Both the position numbers and the translations under genes were made by a program. DNA of 64,000 nt from CBDEFX01 sp965237635 (lineage in GTDB: Bacteria; Chloroflexota; Dehalococcoidia; Lucifugimonadales; CAUZJF01), in the NCBI GenBank assembly GCA_965237635.1, contig CBDEFX010000001.1, positions 1,426,001 through 1,490,000 on the forward strand, read 5' to 3'. Positions 15,523 through 26,229 of this stretch are shown piece after piece; position 1 is the stretch's first letter; each line of letters starts with the position of its first letter. The notes under the pieces are model-generated. The model made no database searches. It was given only the letters and a program-made list of their open reading frames with translations, and was not told the DNA's origin.

Positions 15523-16539
15523 CTACCGGTTAGTGGCCGGAGGACGCATAGGGAGCTTAGCTCGCACCTCCGGATTTGCCAACGACATGGGCCATGTCCC
15601 CTTTAGCACCCTCGCCGTCTCCTCGCCCATCCTCACGTCGGAAGCCCTCAATGAGGCCACCGAGTTGCCGGCCGTGTGCGGAGTCACGATAACGTTGTCC
15701 AGGCTAAACAGAGGGTTGTCGGACGGCGGGGGCTCCTCCTCGTACACGTCTATGCCCGCGCCCGCGATCTCGCCGTCCCGCAGCGCTTGGATCAGCTCCT
15801 GCTCGTCCGTGGTGCCTCCGCGGGAGGTATTTATGAAATAGGCCGACGGTTTCATCGCCTTGAAGAACGAGGCGCCGACCAGCTTCCTGGTCTCTTCGTT
15901 CGACGGCGTGTGGATGGAGACGAAGTCTGACCGCGACGCCAACTCGTTCAAGCTGGGGACGAGCTCCACGTTGTACTCCCTCGCGATCCAGGGGCCGACG
16001 TATGGGTCGTACGCGATCAGGTGTAGCCCGAACGCGGCCGCCATTCTGGCGGTGGCGCGGGCGATGTTCCCAAGGGAAACGAGGCCGAGGACCTGACCGT
16101 GGATAACCGGTAGCGCCTCTCCGATCGTGACGAGCGCATTCTGCCACTGCCCGGTCCTGGCGAGCTCGTGAAGTATGAGCAGTTTCTTCGCGCATGCCAG
16201 CAGTAGCATGATGGAGTGAGCGGCCACCTCCTCGGAGCCGAAGCCGGCGCTGTTCACGACCATGACTCCCTTGTCGGTCGCGGCCCTGTCGTCGATGTGA
16301 TCGAACCCGTGTCCAGGACTTATGATCGCCTTGGCCGTATCTATCTGCTCGACAACCGCCCGAGGCATGAAGACGCCGTGTGCGATGATGACGTCCGCGC
16401 CCTTGATCGCCTCGATCGTCTCTCCATCGCTATTGCAGATGTGAACGTCCAGCTCGCAGTCAAGTCCCGCGAGCCCCTGCTCTACAAGCGTCACATCTTT
16501 CTGGCTCCTGGTAAGGAACGCGACTCTGTGCTTTGCCAT
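15523..16539 (-). CDS. D-2-hydroxyacid dehydrogenase family protein
   Basis: NAD(P)-dependent oxidoreductase of the phosphoglycerate/D-lactate dehydrogenase superfamily, 338 aa. The catalytic triad is present: Arg in NTSRGGTTDE, Glu in DVYEEEPPP and His in VTPHTAGNS. The nucleotide-binding loop reads GLVSLGNIARA, where relatives normally have GLGxIGR, so two of the three glycines are Ser and Ala. An AAGGAG ribosome-binding site precedes the ATG at 16539. The substrate is unknown. It is separated from gltD by about 120 bp and may be independent. Confidence 0.88.
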   Translation of the reverse strand: MAKHRVAFLTRSQKDVTLVEQGLAGLDCELDVHICNSDGETIEAIKGADVIIAHGVFMPRAVVEQIDTAKAIISPGHGFDHIDDRAATDKGVMVVNSAGFGSEEVAAHSIMLLLACAKKLLILHELARTGQWQNALVTIGEALPVIHGQVLGLVSLGNIARATARMAAAFGLHLIAYDPYVGPWIAREYNVELVPSLNELASRSDFVSIHTPSNEETRKLVGASFFKAMKPSAYFINTSRGGTTDEQELIQALRDGEIAGAGIDVYEEEPPPSDNPLFSLDNVIVTPHTAGNSVASLRASDVRMGEETARVLKGTWPMSLANPEVRAKLPMRPPATNR

Positions 16540-16661
16540 TCTCTCTCCTTGTTATGGATTGCTTGCGCGGAACTAGATATGTGAGAAATCGTGAACGGGC
16601 GGTGGACAGCCTAGCACAAAGGATTGGGCTCTGTCAGGTCGCAGTTTAGGACAGGGGAACT

Positions 16662-18119
16662 TCACGCCGCGGTCAAAACGCGGGGCAGGCTGCTCTTGCC
16701 CATCAGGTGCTGGTCGATGCCTCGCGCTGCCTCTCGACCTTCCGCGATCGCCCATACCACCAACGACTGTCCCCGTGTCATGTCGCCGGCGGCAAACACG
16801 CCGGGAACGCTGGTCATCTTGTCTTCGTCCGTCCTAACGTTTCCGCGTGCGTCGAGCTCGACACCCAGCTCGGCAAGCATCCCTTGGTGTTCAGGGTGCA
16901 CGAACCCCATCGCTAGCAGTATCAGCTCCGTCTCTATCTCGAACTCGCTTCCAGGAGCTTCTTGCATCGCCGGGCGCCCAGACGCGTCAGGCGGACCCCA
17001 TTCAATACGCACGGCGTGCAGTTTTTCGACCTGGCCGTTTGAGCCGGTAAGGCTCTTCGTAAGAATATTGTAGTCGCGAATCCCGCCTTCTTCGTGGGCC
17101 GCCGAAGACCTGAGAGTAACGGGCCACTGAGGCCAAGGGTTATCGGTAGGCCGCTCCATAGGCGGCTCGGGAAGCAGCTCGAACTGGTGGACCACCTCCG
17201 CCCCCTGCCGGTGGGCGGTACCCAGGCAGTCGGCGCCCGTGTCCCCACCACCCAGTATGATAACGCGCTTCCCCTCCGCAGTGATGCGCTCGTCGGGGTC
17301 GACATCCTGGCCCGATATCAGCCTGTTCTGCTGGGAGAGGTACTCCATGGCGAAGTGAACGCCTGATAGCTCGCGGCCTGAGACCGGCAGGTCCCTAGCA
17401 TGCGTTGACCCCCCAGTCAGGCAGACGGCGTCGAAGTCCGTCAGCAGGCTCTGTGCGGGGTACTCCACGCCGACGTGCACACCGGTCTTGAAGACTACCC
17501 CCTCATCCGCCATCTGGTCTACGCGCCGCTGTACGACGTGCTTCTCCAGCTTGAAGTCGGGGATGCCCAGGCGCAGGAGCCCTCCGATGTACTCGTCGCG
17601 TTCGAAGAGGGTGGCCGAATGGCCGCAGCGGTTCAGCTGTTGGGCTGCGGCAAGGCCCGCCGGGCCCGAGCCGACGACAGCGACTGTTTTGCCCGTACGC
17701 CTCTCGGGAGGCTCGGGGACTATCCAGCCCTCGTCCCACCCTCTGTCGACGATGGCCTTCTCTATGTACTCTATCGTGACAGGGTCCTCGTTGATGGAGA
17801 GGACACACGAGGCCTCACACGGGGCCGGGCAGATTCGTCCAGTGAACTCGGGGAAGTTGTTAGTTGAGTGGAGGCGGGCCAGCGCCTTCTCCCACTGGCC
17901 ACGGTACACCAGGTCATTCCAGTCGGGGATCAGGTTCCCCAGGGGACACCCCTGGTGGCAGAAGGGCACGGAGCAGTTCATGCACCGCGCACCCTGGTCG
18001 CGTGCCTCCTGCTCGCTCCAGTCGTTGTAGAACTCGCGGAAGTTTTGGACTCGCAGTGCGACTGGGCGTTTCGGCGGAGGTTTCCTCCCAAACTCCGTGA
18101 ATCCTGTAGGCTTACCCAT
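16662..18119 (-). CDS. gltD: Glutamate synthase (NADPH) small subunit
   Basis: Supplies electrons from NAD(P)H to the large subunit for glutamate synthesis from glutamine and 2-oxoglutarate. The 485-aa protein has the N-terminal Fe-S region ([17 protein letters not shown] and [12 protein letters not shown]), the FAD motif [17 protein letters not shown] and the NADPH-binding motif [13 protein letters not shown]. It ends with [17 protein letters not shown]. It overlaps the end of gltB by 8 bp, so the two are translationally coupled. Confidence 0.97.
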   Translation of the reverse strand: MGKPTGFTEFGRKPPPKRPVALRVQNFREFYNDWSEQEARDQGARCMNCSVPFCHQGCPLGNLIPDWNDLVYRGQWEKALARLHSTNNFPEFTGRICPAPCEASCVLSINEDPVTIEYIEKAIVDRGWDEGWIVPEPPERRTGKTVAVVGSGPAGLAAAQQLNRCGHSATLFERDEYIGGLLRLGIPDFKLEKHVVQRRVDQMADEGVVFKTGVHVGVEYPAQSLLTDFDAVCLTGGSTHARDLPVSGRELSGVHFAMEYLSQQNRLISGQDVDPDERITAEGKRVIILGGGDTGADCLGTAHRQGAEVVHQFELLPEPPMERPTDNPWPQWPVTLRSSAAHEEGGIRDYNILTKSLTGSNGQVEKLHAVRIEWGPPDASGRPAMQEAPGSEFEIETELILLAMGFVHPEHQGMLAELGVELDARGNVRTDEDKMTSVPGVFAAGDMTRGQSLVVWAIAEGREAARGIDQHLMGKSSLPRVLTAA

Positions 18120-21100
18120 CTTGGACTGTTACAGGCTCCGCGGTCTGAGAAGCGGCCTCCCGCTGGGCTCGCTCTGCCAGCACTCTCTTGTAGTCACGGG
18201 GCATGACCTTTACAAACTTCGGCAGCATTGCTTCCCACGATTCCAGGACCCGCTCGGATTTAGCGCTACCAGTATAACGGAGATGGTCTTCAAGCAGCCG
18301 ACGCAACGCCGTCTCGTCCTCGGCGGCCTCGACCCTCTCGATATCAACCATACCCGTATTGCATAGGCTCTGGAACCGATCGGACTCGTCAAGCACGAAG
18401 GCCTCACCGCCGCTCATGCCGGCTGCGAAGTTCCGGCCTGTGGGACCCAAAACGACCACTTTGCCGCCGGTCATGTACTCGCACCCATGGTCTCCAACGC
18501 CCTCGACCACCGTCTCGGCGCCGCTGTTCCGGACCGCGAAGCGCTCCCCGGCGATGCCTCGGATGAAGACCTGGCCCCTTGTTGCTCCGTAGAGGGCCAC
18601 GTTGCCGACGATGATATTCTCTCCCGGATCGAACGTGGATTCCTGGGGAGGAGCGATAACCACTCTGCCGCCGGAGATCCCCTTACAGAAATAGTCGTTG
18701 GCGTCCCCCTTCACGTTCATCGTGATGCCCTTGGCCAGGAAGGCGGCGAAGCTCTGGCCGGCCGAGCCGTTGAGGTTGACCTGAATGGTGTCCTCCGGCA
18801 GCCCCTCCTCGCCGTAGCGCTTGGCAGTCTCGTAGCTGAGCATGGTGCCGACGGTCCGGTTGGAGTTATGAATCAGCGTGTCGATTTTGACGGGGGTCTT
18901 GCTCTCCAGAGCGCCTCGGCTCTTCTCGATCAGTTCGTGGTCCAAAGCCTTGTCAAGGGCGTGGTCCTGCTCCTGGCACTGGTAGGTGGCCACCTCTGCT
19001 GGGACCTGAGGCATGTGCAAGAGGTCCGAAAAGTCCAGCCCCTTCGCCTTCCAATGGTCGATGGCTTTGCGGGTGTCCAGTTTGTCCATACGGCCAACCA
19101 TCTCGTCGATGGTCCGGAAGCCGAGGTCGGCCATGATTGCTCGAAGCTGTTCGGCCACGAGGAAGAAGTAGTTGATCACGTGTTCGGGCTGTCCGGCGAA
19201 CCTTTTCCGCAGCTCAGGGTCCTGCGTCGCTATGCCGACCGAGCAGGTGTTGAGATGGCACTTGCGGAGCATTATGCACCCCAGCACGATGAGTGGAGCT
19301 GTGGCGAATCCGAACTCCTCGGCGCCCAGCAGACACGCGATCGCTACGTCTCGCCCGGTCTTGAGCTGGCCATCGGTCTGGACGACGATGCGGCCACGGA
19401 GGTCGTTCATGACGAGTACCTGCTGGGTCTCCGCGACGCCAAGCTCCCAGGGCAGCCCCGCGAACTTGATCGAGGACTCGGGAGAGGCGCCGGTACCGCC
19501 GCTGTCCCCGCTGATGAGCACCACGTCGCCGTACCCCTTGGAAACGCCCGCAGCGATGGTCCCGACCCCGGCCTCCGCCACCAGCTTCACGTGAATCCGT
19601 GCCTGAGGGTTCGAGTTCTTGAGGTCGTGAATAAGCTGCGCGAGGTCCTCAATCGAGTAGATGTCGTGATGAGGAGGTGGTGAGATCAGCTCGACCCCGG
19701 GCATCGAGCTACGCACCCACCCTATGTACTCGTCCACCTTGTAACCGGGGAGCTGGCCTCCCTCTCCTGGTTTGGAGCCCTGCGCCATCTTGATCTGAAG
19801 GTCTCTCGCGTTGGCCAGGTAGTTGGCGGTCACGCCGAATCGACCGGAGGCGACCTGCTTCATGGCGCTGTTACGCGAGTCGCCATTCGAGTCCGGTGTG
19901 TAGCGGTGGAAGTCCTCGCCGCCCTCGCCTGTGTTACTGCGAGCGCCAATACGGTTCATGGCGATCGCCATCGTCTCGTGGGCTTCGCGGCTGATCGAGC
20001 CAAGTGAGGCTGCTCCGGTGGCGAACCGCCTGACGATCTCTTTGGCAGACTCGACCTCTTCGATCGGGATCGGCTCCTCAAGCGTCTTGAAGTCTAGAAG
20101 CCCTCTTATGGTGCAGAGTCTCCTGTTCTGGTAGTCGACGGAGTCGGTGAACTCCTTGAAGCTCGTGGCGTCGTTGACCTTTGTGGAATGCTGGACCATG
20201 GCGATCGTGTCCGGGTTCCACATGTGGTACTCGCCGCCGTATCGCCATTGATACTGGCCACCGGCCGTCAGGTCCGTATGTCCGTTGGCCTTCGCGTCCA
20301 GATAGGCGAGGGTGTGCCGTCTGCCGCACTCCTCTTCTATCTCGTCCAGGCCGATTCCGCCTATGCGAGACGGCGTCCACGTGAAGTACCGGTCTACGAA
20401 CTCCTGCTTGAGGCCAACCGCCTCGAAAATCTGTGCGCCCCTGTAGCTTTGCAGCGTTGAGATGCCCATCTTGGACATGACCTTGACAACGCCCTTGTGG
20501 ATGGCGCGTATGAAGCCCTTCTCTGCTCGTTCGTAGTCGACGGCCTGAGGCAAGAACCCCTGGCCGACCGTCTGGGCCAGCGTCTCGAAGGCGAGGTAGG
20601 CGTTGATCGCGCCCGCGCCGTAGCCGAAGAGCAGGGCGAAGTGCGCGACTTCCCTGGGTTCGCCCGACTCTACGACCAGCCCGACCTTCGTCCGCGTCCC
20701 CTCTCTTATCAGGTGGTGGTGTACGCCAGCCGTCGCCAGCAAGCTCGGGATCGGGGCGTTGTCGCGGTCCACGCCCCTGTCTGAGAGGATGAGGATAGGA
20801 TATCCCTGACCTACGGCTTCGGATGCCTGCTCGCACAGAGAGGCCATGGCCCGTTTGAGTGAACCGGGACCGTCCCCCGGTCTGAACAGCGTCGAGAGCG
20901 TCCGGGACTTAAGCCGGCCCTGACTGATAGCCCTGATCTTTTCCAGTTCACGGTTCGTTAGTACCGGCTCCTTGACCTGGAGTTGGTGGCACTGCTCAGG
21001 CGTCTCGTGGAAAAGGTTTCCCTCGGAGCCAATAAACGTCTCCACTGAGGTCACGAGCTGCTCGCGTATTGCGTCTAGTGGCGGGTTGCTTACCTGTGCG

Positions 21101-22692
21101 AAAAGCTGCTTGAAGTAGTTGAACATCAGCGGGTTCTGGTCAGACAGGACCGCCAACGGGGCGTCGTTGCCCATGGAGCCGACCGGCTCAGCACCGTTGA
21201 CGGCCATCGGTTCCAGGATCATACGCAGGTCTTCCTGGGTGTAGCCGAATGCCTTCTGTCGGTCCAACAGGGTGTCTAGCTCGGCCCCATTGACCTCGAG
21301 CGGCTCAGGCAACTCTTCCATCGTCACCTTGTTGTCCCTGAGCCATTTGCCGTATGGCTGCTGGCTCGATAGCTCGGCTTTGATCTCCTCGTCTTCGATT
21401 AGGCGCCCTTCCGCCGTATCCAGCAAGAACATACGGCCCGGCTGTATCCGCCACTTGAAGAGGACCTTGTCGTTCGGTATATCCAGCACGCCGGTTTCCG
21501 ACGCCATGACAAGCACGTCGTCCGTCGTCACCAGGTAGCGGCAAGGACGTAGACCGTTTCGGTCCAGAATCGCGCAGACCTTTGTACCGTCGGTGCCGAT
21601 GACCAGCGCCGGTCCGTCCCACGGCTCCATCAGACACGAGTGGTACTCGTAAAAGTCCTTCTTTGTCTGGTCCATCGGGATATGGTCGGCCCACGCCTCG
21701 GGTATGAGCATCATCATAGCGTGGGGCAACGACCGGCCCGAAGCCAGGAGCAACTCCAGCGCGTTATCCAAGGTTGCTGTGTCGCTCTGGCCAGGCTCGA
21801 TAACAGGGACCAGCTTCTTCACCTCGTCGCCCAGGACCGGCGACGACAACATCGACTCCCTGGCGGCCATCCAGTTGATATTCCCGCGCAGAGTGTTGAT
21901 CTCACCATTGTGAATGGTGAACCGGTAGGGGTGGGCCAGCTTCCATGACCCTAGCGTGTTGGTGCTGAACCTGGAGTGGACCATAGCAAAGGAGGTCACC
22001 ATCGACTCGTCGCCCAGATCGTGGTAGAAGTGCTCGAGCTGCTTGGCCATAATCAGGCCCTTGTAAACGACCTGTTTGGATGAGAGGCTGCAGATGTAGA
22101 AGTCGGACGCGTCTTTCATCCCTGTTGCGGCCACGGCCCTCTCGATCTGCTTTCGGGTGACGTACAGCCTCAGCTCCAGTGGCACCCGGTCTCGACTGTC
22201 GACGCCCGGTGCTACGAAAAACTGCCGGATAATGGGCATCACTTGGGCAGCCAGCGTACCGATGGCCTCGGGAGACACGGGCACGTCTCGCCAGCCCAGA
22301 AAATCGAGCCCCTCCTCGACCACAACCCGCTTGATGATCGCCTCACACTCCGCCCGCTCGGCGGAATCCTTTGGCAGGAATACCATGCCCACGCCGTATT
22401 GGCCGCGGCCTGGGAGACGTAGGCCGAGTCTGTCGCACTCTTTGGAGAAGAACTCGTGAGGCATCTGGACCAGCAAGCCCGCGCCGTCTCCCGTCTCGGG
22501 GTCGGCGCCGCTTGCGCCCCGATGGCCCAGGTTGATCAGCACCTCGAGGCCCTGGGTGATGATGCCATGGGACTTGACACCCTTGACGTTCGCCACGAGA
22601 CCGACCCCACAGGCGGCGTGCTCGAACCAAGGATCATACAACCCTTGCTTGGTCGGCTTCGGGAGGTCCTTGTGCGTGTACCTACCGATCAC
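18112..22692 (-). CDS. gltB: Glutamate synthase large subunit
   Basis: The 1526-aa protein performs glutamine hydrolysis, ammonia channelling and glutamate formation. The class II amidotransferase domain begins at Cys28 in [11 protein letters not shown], which would become the N-terminal nucleophile after removal of a 27-residue propeptide. The central and FMN domains follow, with [13 protein letters not shown] and [11 protein letters not shown]. The 3Fe-4S ligands lie in [18 protein letters not shown], and the C-terminal GXGXG repeat domain closes the protein. Length and domain order are normal. It lies 30 bp after the tandem-GNAT gene and overlaps gltD, forming part of a minus-strand nitrogen block. 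Confidence 0.97.
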   Translation of the reverse strand: MIGRYTHKDLPKPTKQGLYDPWFEHAACGVGLVANVKGVKSHGIITQGLEVLINLGHRGASGADPETGDGAGLLVQMPHEFFSKECDRLGLRLPGRGQYGVGMVFLPKDSAERAECEAIIKRVVVEEGLDFLGWRDVPVSPEAIGTLAAQVMPIIRQFFVAPGVDSRDRVPLELRLYVTRKQIERAVAATGMKDASDFYICSLSSKQVVYKGLIMAKQLEHFYHDLGDESMVTSFAMVHSRFSTNTLGSWKLAHPYRFTIHNGEINTLRGNINWMAARESMLSSPVLGDEVKKLVPVIEPGQSDTATLDNALELLLASGRSLPHAMMMLIPEAWADHIPMDQTKKDFYEYHSCLMEPWDGPALVIGTDGTKVCAILDRNGLRPCRYLVTTDDVLVMASETGVLDIPNDKVLFKWRIQPGRMFLLDTAEGRLIEDEEIKAELSSQQPYGKWLRDNKVTMEELPEPLEVNGAELDTLLDRQKAFGYTQEDLRMILEPMAVNGAEPVGSMGNDAPLAVLSDQNPLMFNYFKQLFAQVSNPPLDAIREQLVTSVETFIGSEGNLFHETPEQCHQLQVKEPVLTNRELEKIRAISQGRLKSRTLSTLFRPGDGPGSLKRAMASLCEQASEAVGQGYPILILSDRGVDRDNAPIPSLLATAGVHHHLIREGTRTKVGLVVESGEPREVAHFALLFGYGAGAINAYLAFETLAQTVGQGFLPQAVDYERAEKGFIRAIHKGVVKVMSKMGISTLQSYRGAQIFEAVGLKQEFVDRYFTWTPSRIGGIGLDEIEEECGRRHTLAYLDAKANGHTDLTAGGQYQWRYGGEYHMWNPDTIAMVQHSTKVNDATSFKEFTDSVDYQNRRLCTIRGLLDFKTLEEPIPIEEVESAKEIVRRFATGAASLGSISREAHETMAIAMNRIGARSNTGEGGEDFHRYTPDSNGDSRNSAMKQVASGRFGVTANYLANARDLQIKMAQGSKPGEGGQLPGYKVDEYIGWVRSSMPGVELISPPPHHDIYSIEDLAQLIHDLKNSNPQARIHVKLVAEAGVGTIAAGVSKGYGDVVLISGDSGGTGASPESSIKFAGLPWELGVAETQQVLVMNDLRGRIVVQTDGQLKTGRDVAIACLLGAEEFGFATAPLIVLGCIMLRKCHLNTCSVGIATQDPELRKRFAGQPEHVINYFFLVAEQLRAIMADLGFRTIDEMVGRMDKLDTRKAIDHWKAKGLDFSDLLHMPQVPAEVATYQCQEQDHALDKALDHELIEKSRGALESKTPVKIDTLIHNSNRTVGTMLSYETAKRYGEEGLPEDTIQVNLNGSAGQSFAAFLAKGITMNVKGDANDYFCKGISGGRVVIAPPQESTFDPGENIIVGNVALYGATRGQVFIRGIAGERFAVRNSGAETVVEGVGDHGCEYMTGGKVVVLGPTGRNFAAGMSGGEAFVLDESDRFQSLCNTGMVDIERVEAAEDETALRRLLEDHLRYTGSAKSERVLESWEAMLPKFVKVMPRDYKRVLAERAQREAASQTAEPVTVQDG

Positions 22693-22722
22693 GGTTACTC
22701 TCTGTGTCCCCTTCGACTTATT

Positions 22723-23823
22723 CTACCGAACGGCGACGCTGCTGCCCCTCATCGCTAAGTACTCCTGCGCGTTGGGCAGGTCGATCTGCCATGCAGTGAA
22801 GGACTTGCAGGGCTCGAACCCCATCTCGTGGTTGATCTTGAGCATCGGCTCGTTGGAGGCCGCGTTGGATGTGCGAATGAGCCTTAACTGTGGAAGCTGC
22901 TCCAGCACTCTCTCGAGCATCGCGGCCTTGAGCCAGCGACCCTCTCCCTTGTTGCGGTGGTCCGGTAAGACGCCTGTCTCGCCTTGTCCAAGCACCTCCG
23001 CCGACTCTGGGTGCCACATTATTTCCGTGTAGCCGGCAAACGCTCCAGATCTAACGTCAACGGCGTACATCATCCATCGCTCTTCCTTCCGGTTGCTCAG
23101 GTTGGAGTCGAACGCCCTGACCTGCTCCGCTGTAAAGACTTGGTCTTCTAACTCGAGGTCCTATCGCGGCTCTGTATTTACCACTTGGAACATCTTCATA
23201 AGGGCCTGGGTCTTGTCTTCAGGGTAGGCCCCTGCCAGGAACTCCAGCCTGTATCCGGAGGCTCGCTCCTGAGCCCTTTCTTGCCACTCGCGGAGCAGTT
23301 CGCGGTCCACACTTGCGAGCTCGATCTGGCTGATTGAGTCCGTGATACCGTGACGGCCACCGATCCTCTCCACAAACGCCTGGCCGGCGGGAATCGAGGC
23401 TTCGGAGCGCGCGATCAGCAGCCTTCGTCTCTCGCTCTCAGCGGCCTCAACCACGGGTTTGAGCAGCCTCTTCGCCATGCCTCTGCGACGGTGGTGTGGC
23501 AGCACCTGGATTCCAAGGTGCGCGACATGTTCGTTGCTGCCGGTGCTCCTGATCCATACGCCTGCCGCCGCAACGATCTCGTCGTTGCCCGAGTTCCAGA
23601 TATGCCACGAACTGGAACTCAGGAACTTCTGGTTAGCGCTGGCTCGCACATCGAGAATGGTCCGCTCAAGCTTCGTAGGCGGGTCGTCCGGCCAGCTTTC
23701 GGCCTTCATCCGGTTCTCGAAGGTGTTGAGCGCGACCCGTTCGGCGTCGGTCATGATGTCAACGTCAAACGCACGGATCTCAAGACCCGGAGTAACCATA
23801 TCGACTGTCTCTGAAGCTCGCAC
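22723..23823 (-). pseudogene. Tandem-GNAT acetyltransferase with in-frame TAG
   Basis: The first GNAT domain (LGIQVLPHHRRRGMAKRLLKP) ends in a linker VVNTEPR, then TAG at 23161-23163. The same frame continues DLELEDQVFTAEQVRAFD and the second, shorter GNAT domain (GQGETGVLPDHRNKGEGRWLK) to TAG at 22723. Two-domain GNAT proteins of about 365 aa with this linker are a known arrangement. The stop splits it into a 220-aa product and a possible 116-aa product restarting at Met 23071-23073. The substrate is unknown. It sits 30 bp upstream of gltB in the same direction. Confidence 0.8.
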
Positions 23824-23865
23824 TTATGACGCCTTCGAAGCGGAATAAAGTGCTCTATTATTGCA

Positions 23866-23871
23866 TATAAT
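23866..23871 (+). promoter_or_regulatory. Promoter -10 element (TATAAT) between divergent genes
   Basis: A perfect TATAAT lies in the short AT-rich gap between the tandem-GNAT gene and the DUF3800 gene, 42 nt before the ATG at 23913. No good -35 hexamer was found. Confidence 0.35.
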
Positions 23872-23912
23872 GCGTCCTGCCGGTATAGAGAGCGTCGAGG
23901 CTCGGCGGTAGG

Positions 23913-24617
23913 ATGCTTCCAGGGGTCGAGAACGTGCCATCCCACGACTACATCTTTGTGGACGAATCAGGCGACCCGGGTTACAGCGTAGACGCTTCAG
24001 GTGTCCTGTCGAGTTCGCCTTACTACGTGGCAGCTGCCTTCCACGTGTGCGACGATACATTCGGCGACTTGAATTCGCACGTCGCGGCGTTTAGATACCT
24101 AGCCGGCCTGTCGCGCGAGCTGAAGATTCCCCCGAAAGCGCCGCCCTTTGACCCGCTGATGAAGCCGATCGCGGCGATGGCTGACGGTGGAAAGAACATT
24201 TGGGCATCGGTTGTATACCTAGACAAGGCCACATACACCGGGTGGTACCTCAAGCCCGGAGGCCATCGACCCCAAGACCCTGTCCTCTTCAGGAACCATA
24301 TACTCAGATGCCCGCTTGAGTTCCATTTTCTTAACCATCGCTTAGCTACGAACCAATGGGATCTTGTACTGGACCGCATTACACTTACAGAGTCGCAGGC
24401 CGAGAACCTCCAGGGCTATCTAGCGGGTAACTACAACATACCGACGCCGACACACATTACCCACGCTGCCTCGATTTACGTCGAGGCGCTGCAAATCGTT
24501 CATCATATAGCGGCGGGATTTGGTGACGTAGCGTTGGACAGTGGCCCAAGCCCGATCCTCCGGTTCGTTAAGTATCGGGATGTCACGACTGACCAGTTTA
24601 TCTATAAGCCAACCTAA
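23913..24617 (+). CDS. DUF3800 domain protein
   Basis: The 234-aa protein starts HDYIFVDESGDPGYS, the signature acidic motif of DUF3800, a family with a predicted RNase H-like fold often found in mobile or defence contexts. Further conserved acidic positions occur near YLDKATYTGW and WDLVLDRITLTESQ. The start could be ATG 23913 or GTG 23934; the conserved part begins after both. It stands alone on the plus strand inside a minus-strand nitrogen cluster, which suggests later insertion. No recognisable mobile-element ends flank it. Function unknown. Confidence 0.75.
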   Translation: MLPGVENVPSHDYIFVDESGDPGYSVDASGVLSSSPYYVAAAFHVCDDTFGDLNSHVAAFRYLAGLSRELKIPPKAPPFDPLMKPIAAMADGGKNIWASVVYLDKATYTGWYLKPGGHRPQDPVLFRNHILRCPLEFHFLNHRLATNQWDLVLDRITLTESQAENLQGYLAGNYNIPTPTHITHAASIYVEALQIVHHIAAGFGDVALDSGPSPILRFVKYRDVTTDQFIYKPT

Positions 24618-24624
24618 AAAACTT

Positions 24625-24671
24625 GTGGGCCAGGACGGACCTCCATGTTTCGGGAGATCCGCCTAGCCCAC
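24625..24671 (+). terminator. Long imperfect hairpin after DUF3800 gene
   Basis: GTGGGC pairs with GCCCAC, with further pairing AGG/CCT, CGG/CCG and CTCC/GGAG inside. It lies 8 nt after the stop. There is no T-tract, so it may be a transcript-end hairpin or a processing site rather than a classical terminator. Confidence 0.45.
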
Positions 24672-24789
24672 GATTACCAAGGGTCGTATCTCTAAATCTT
24701 AGCTACGGCCACCTCAATTGTCAAGGTGAATAACGCCCGACTACTCTTGGCGGTGGCCGAACAGCCAGGGCAGCGCGGACGGGGCTTAC

Positions 24790-26154
24790 CTAGAGGATGG
24801 GAAGGTAGCGCTTTATCTCGTAGTCGGTGACCTGTGAGCGGTACCGGTCCCACTCGATCTTCTTGTTCCGGATGAAGCTGCCGAAGACGTGCTCGCCTAG
24901 GGCCTTGCGGACCAGCTCGCTCCGCTCGGTGATCTGAATGGCCTCCCAGAGGCTGCGCGGCAGCGTCTCGATCCCCTCAGCTTCTCGCTCTTCCTCGCTC
25001 ATCTTGTAGACGTTACTCTCGACCGCAGGCGGCAGGGTGTACTCGTTCTCAACGCCCTCCAGGCCGGCGGCCAGCATCACGCTGAACGCCAGGTATGGAT
25101 TGCACGCCGGGTCCGGCGCCCGGTACTCGATCCGCCGGGACTGCTCCCGACCCTCTTTATACGCCGGCACGCGGACAAGGTCCGACCGGTTGACCCTGGC
25201 CCACGTGACGTATACTGGGGCCTCGTAGCCCAGCGGCTCGCCGTCAGCGCTCTGGACGAGCCGCTTGTAGGAATTGACCCACTGGTTCGTCACAGACGTG
25301 ATCTCCGCAGCATGGCGCAACAGCCCGGCCGTAAATGACCTGGCGACCGGCGAAAGCCTGTCAGGGTCGTCTGGATCAAAGAACGCGTTAACGTCGCCTC
25401 TGAACAGCGACTGCTGAGTGTGCATCCCGCTGCCGTTGATGCCATACACGGGCTTGGGCATGAACGTGGCGTAGTGGCCGTGTTTCATCGCTATCTCTTT
25501 GACCACCACACGGTAGGTCATGACGGTATCCGCCATCGTGAGGGCGTCGGTGTGTCGCAGGTCGATCTCGTGCTGGCTCGGGGCTACTTCGTGGTGGCTG
25601 AACTCGACCGGGATGCCTAGCTCTTCGAGCGTCAGCACCGTCTCCCGCCGCAGGTCGGTTGCCACGTCTGTCTGGTTCTGGTCGAAGTAGCCGCCCTCGT
25701 CCAGGGGCTTGGTGCCCTGGGAGTTCTCGAAATAGAAGTACTCGATCTCTGGAGCGACATAGTAAGTGTATCCCAACTCCGCGGCCCGCTTCAGATTACC
25801 TCTCAGTACCGCACGCGGGTCGCCCTCGAAGGACTCGCCGTCAGGAGTGACGAGATCGCAGAACATTCGGGCGACGGCGTTAGTCCGGGGCCGCCAAGGC
25901 AAGATGCTGAAGGTCGTGGGGTCAGGCAAGGCGTACATGTCGCTCTCGGCGGAGCGAGCGAAGCCCTCTATCGTCGATCCGTCGAAACCCATGCCCCGGG
26001 TCAGGGCGTTCTCAAGCTCCTCCACCGTAACGGCGAACCCTTTCAGGTGTCCGAGGATGTCGGTGAACCACAGCCTGACGAACTTGACGTCGTTCTCCCT
26101 TGCCTTGTGGAGAACGTAGTCTATTCCCTCTGGATTTCCGTTTTGCGTATTCAT
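24790..26154 (-). CDS. Glutamine synthetase, type I (second copy)
   Basis: ATP-dependent ligation of ammonia to glutamate. The 454-aa protein has the GSI signatures: MGFDGSTIEGFARSAESDM, APEIEYFYF, HHEVAPSQHEIDLRH, the ATP-binding MPKPVYGINGSGMHTQQSLF, and the Arg flap RRIEYRAPDPACNPYLAF. In place of an adenylylation site it has NVYKMSEEER, so modification is doubtful and it resembles the shorter GSI-alpha group. It lies 75 bp after the other glutamine synthetase in the same direction and is probably the last gene of the amtB operon. An internal hairpin between the two may set relative expression. Confidence 0.95.
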   Translation of the reverse strand: MNTQNGNPEGIDYVLHKARENDVKFVRLWFTDILGHLKGFAVTVEELENALTRGMGFDGSTIEGFARSAESDMYALPDPTTFSILPWRPRTNAVARMFCDLVTPDGESFEGDPRAVLRGNLKRAAELGYTYYVAPEIEYFYFENSQGTKPLDEGGYFDQNQTDVATDLRRETVLTLEELGIPVEFSHHEVAPSQHEIDLRHTDALTMADTVMTYRVVVKEIAMKHGHYATFMPKPVYGINGSGMHTQQSLFRGDVNAFFDPDDPDRLSPVARSFTAGLLRHAAEITSVTNQWVNSYKRLVQSADGEPLGYEAPVYVTWARVNRSDLVRVPAYKEGREQSRRIEYRAPDPACNPYLAFSVMLAAGLEGVENEYTLPPAVESNVYKMSEEEREAEGIETLPRSLWEAIQITERSELVRKALGEHVFGSFIRNKKIEWDRYRSQVTDYEIKRYLPIL

Positions 26155-26177
26155 TCGTCTAGACCTATGGATGAAGA

Positions 26178-26208
26178 AGCGCCGCCACCTCTGGAAGGCA
26201 GCGGCGCT
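26178..26208 (-). terminator. Hairpin between the two glutamine synthetase genes
   Basis: AGCGCCGC pairs with GCGGCGCT (8 bp perfect) around a 15-nt loop. There is no T-run, so partial termination or mRNA stabilisation is more likely than full termination. Confidence 0.45.
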
Positions 26209-26229
26209 CTCTCGAGTTCTCCAGCTGTC

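Noticed and set aside
18487..19683. Long plus-strand ORF (398 codons) opposite gltB
   Set aside because: It is an antisense shadow of a highly conserved gene; the translation has no domain features and no ribosome-binding site was seen.
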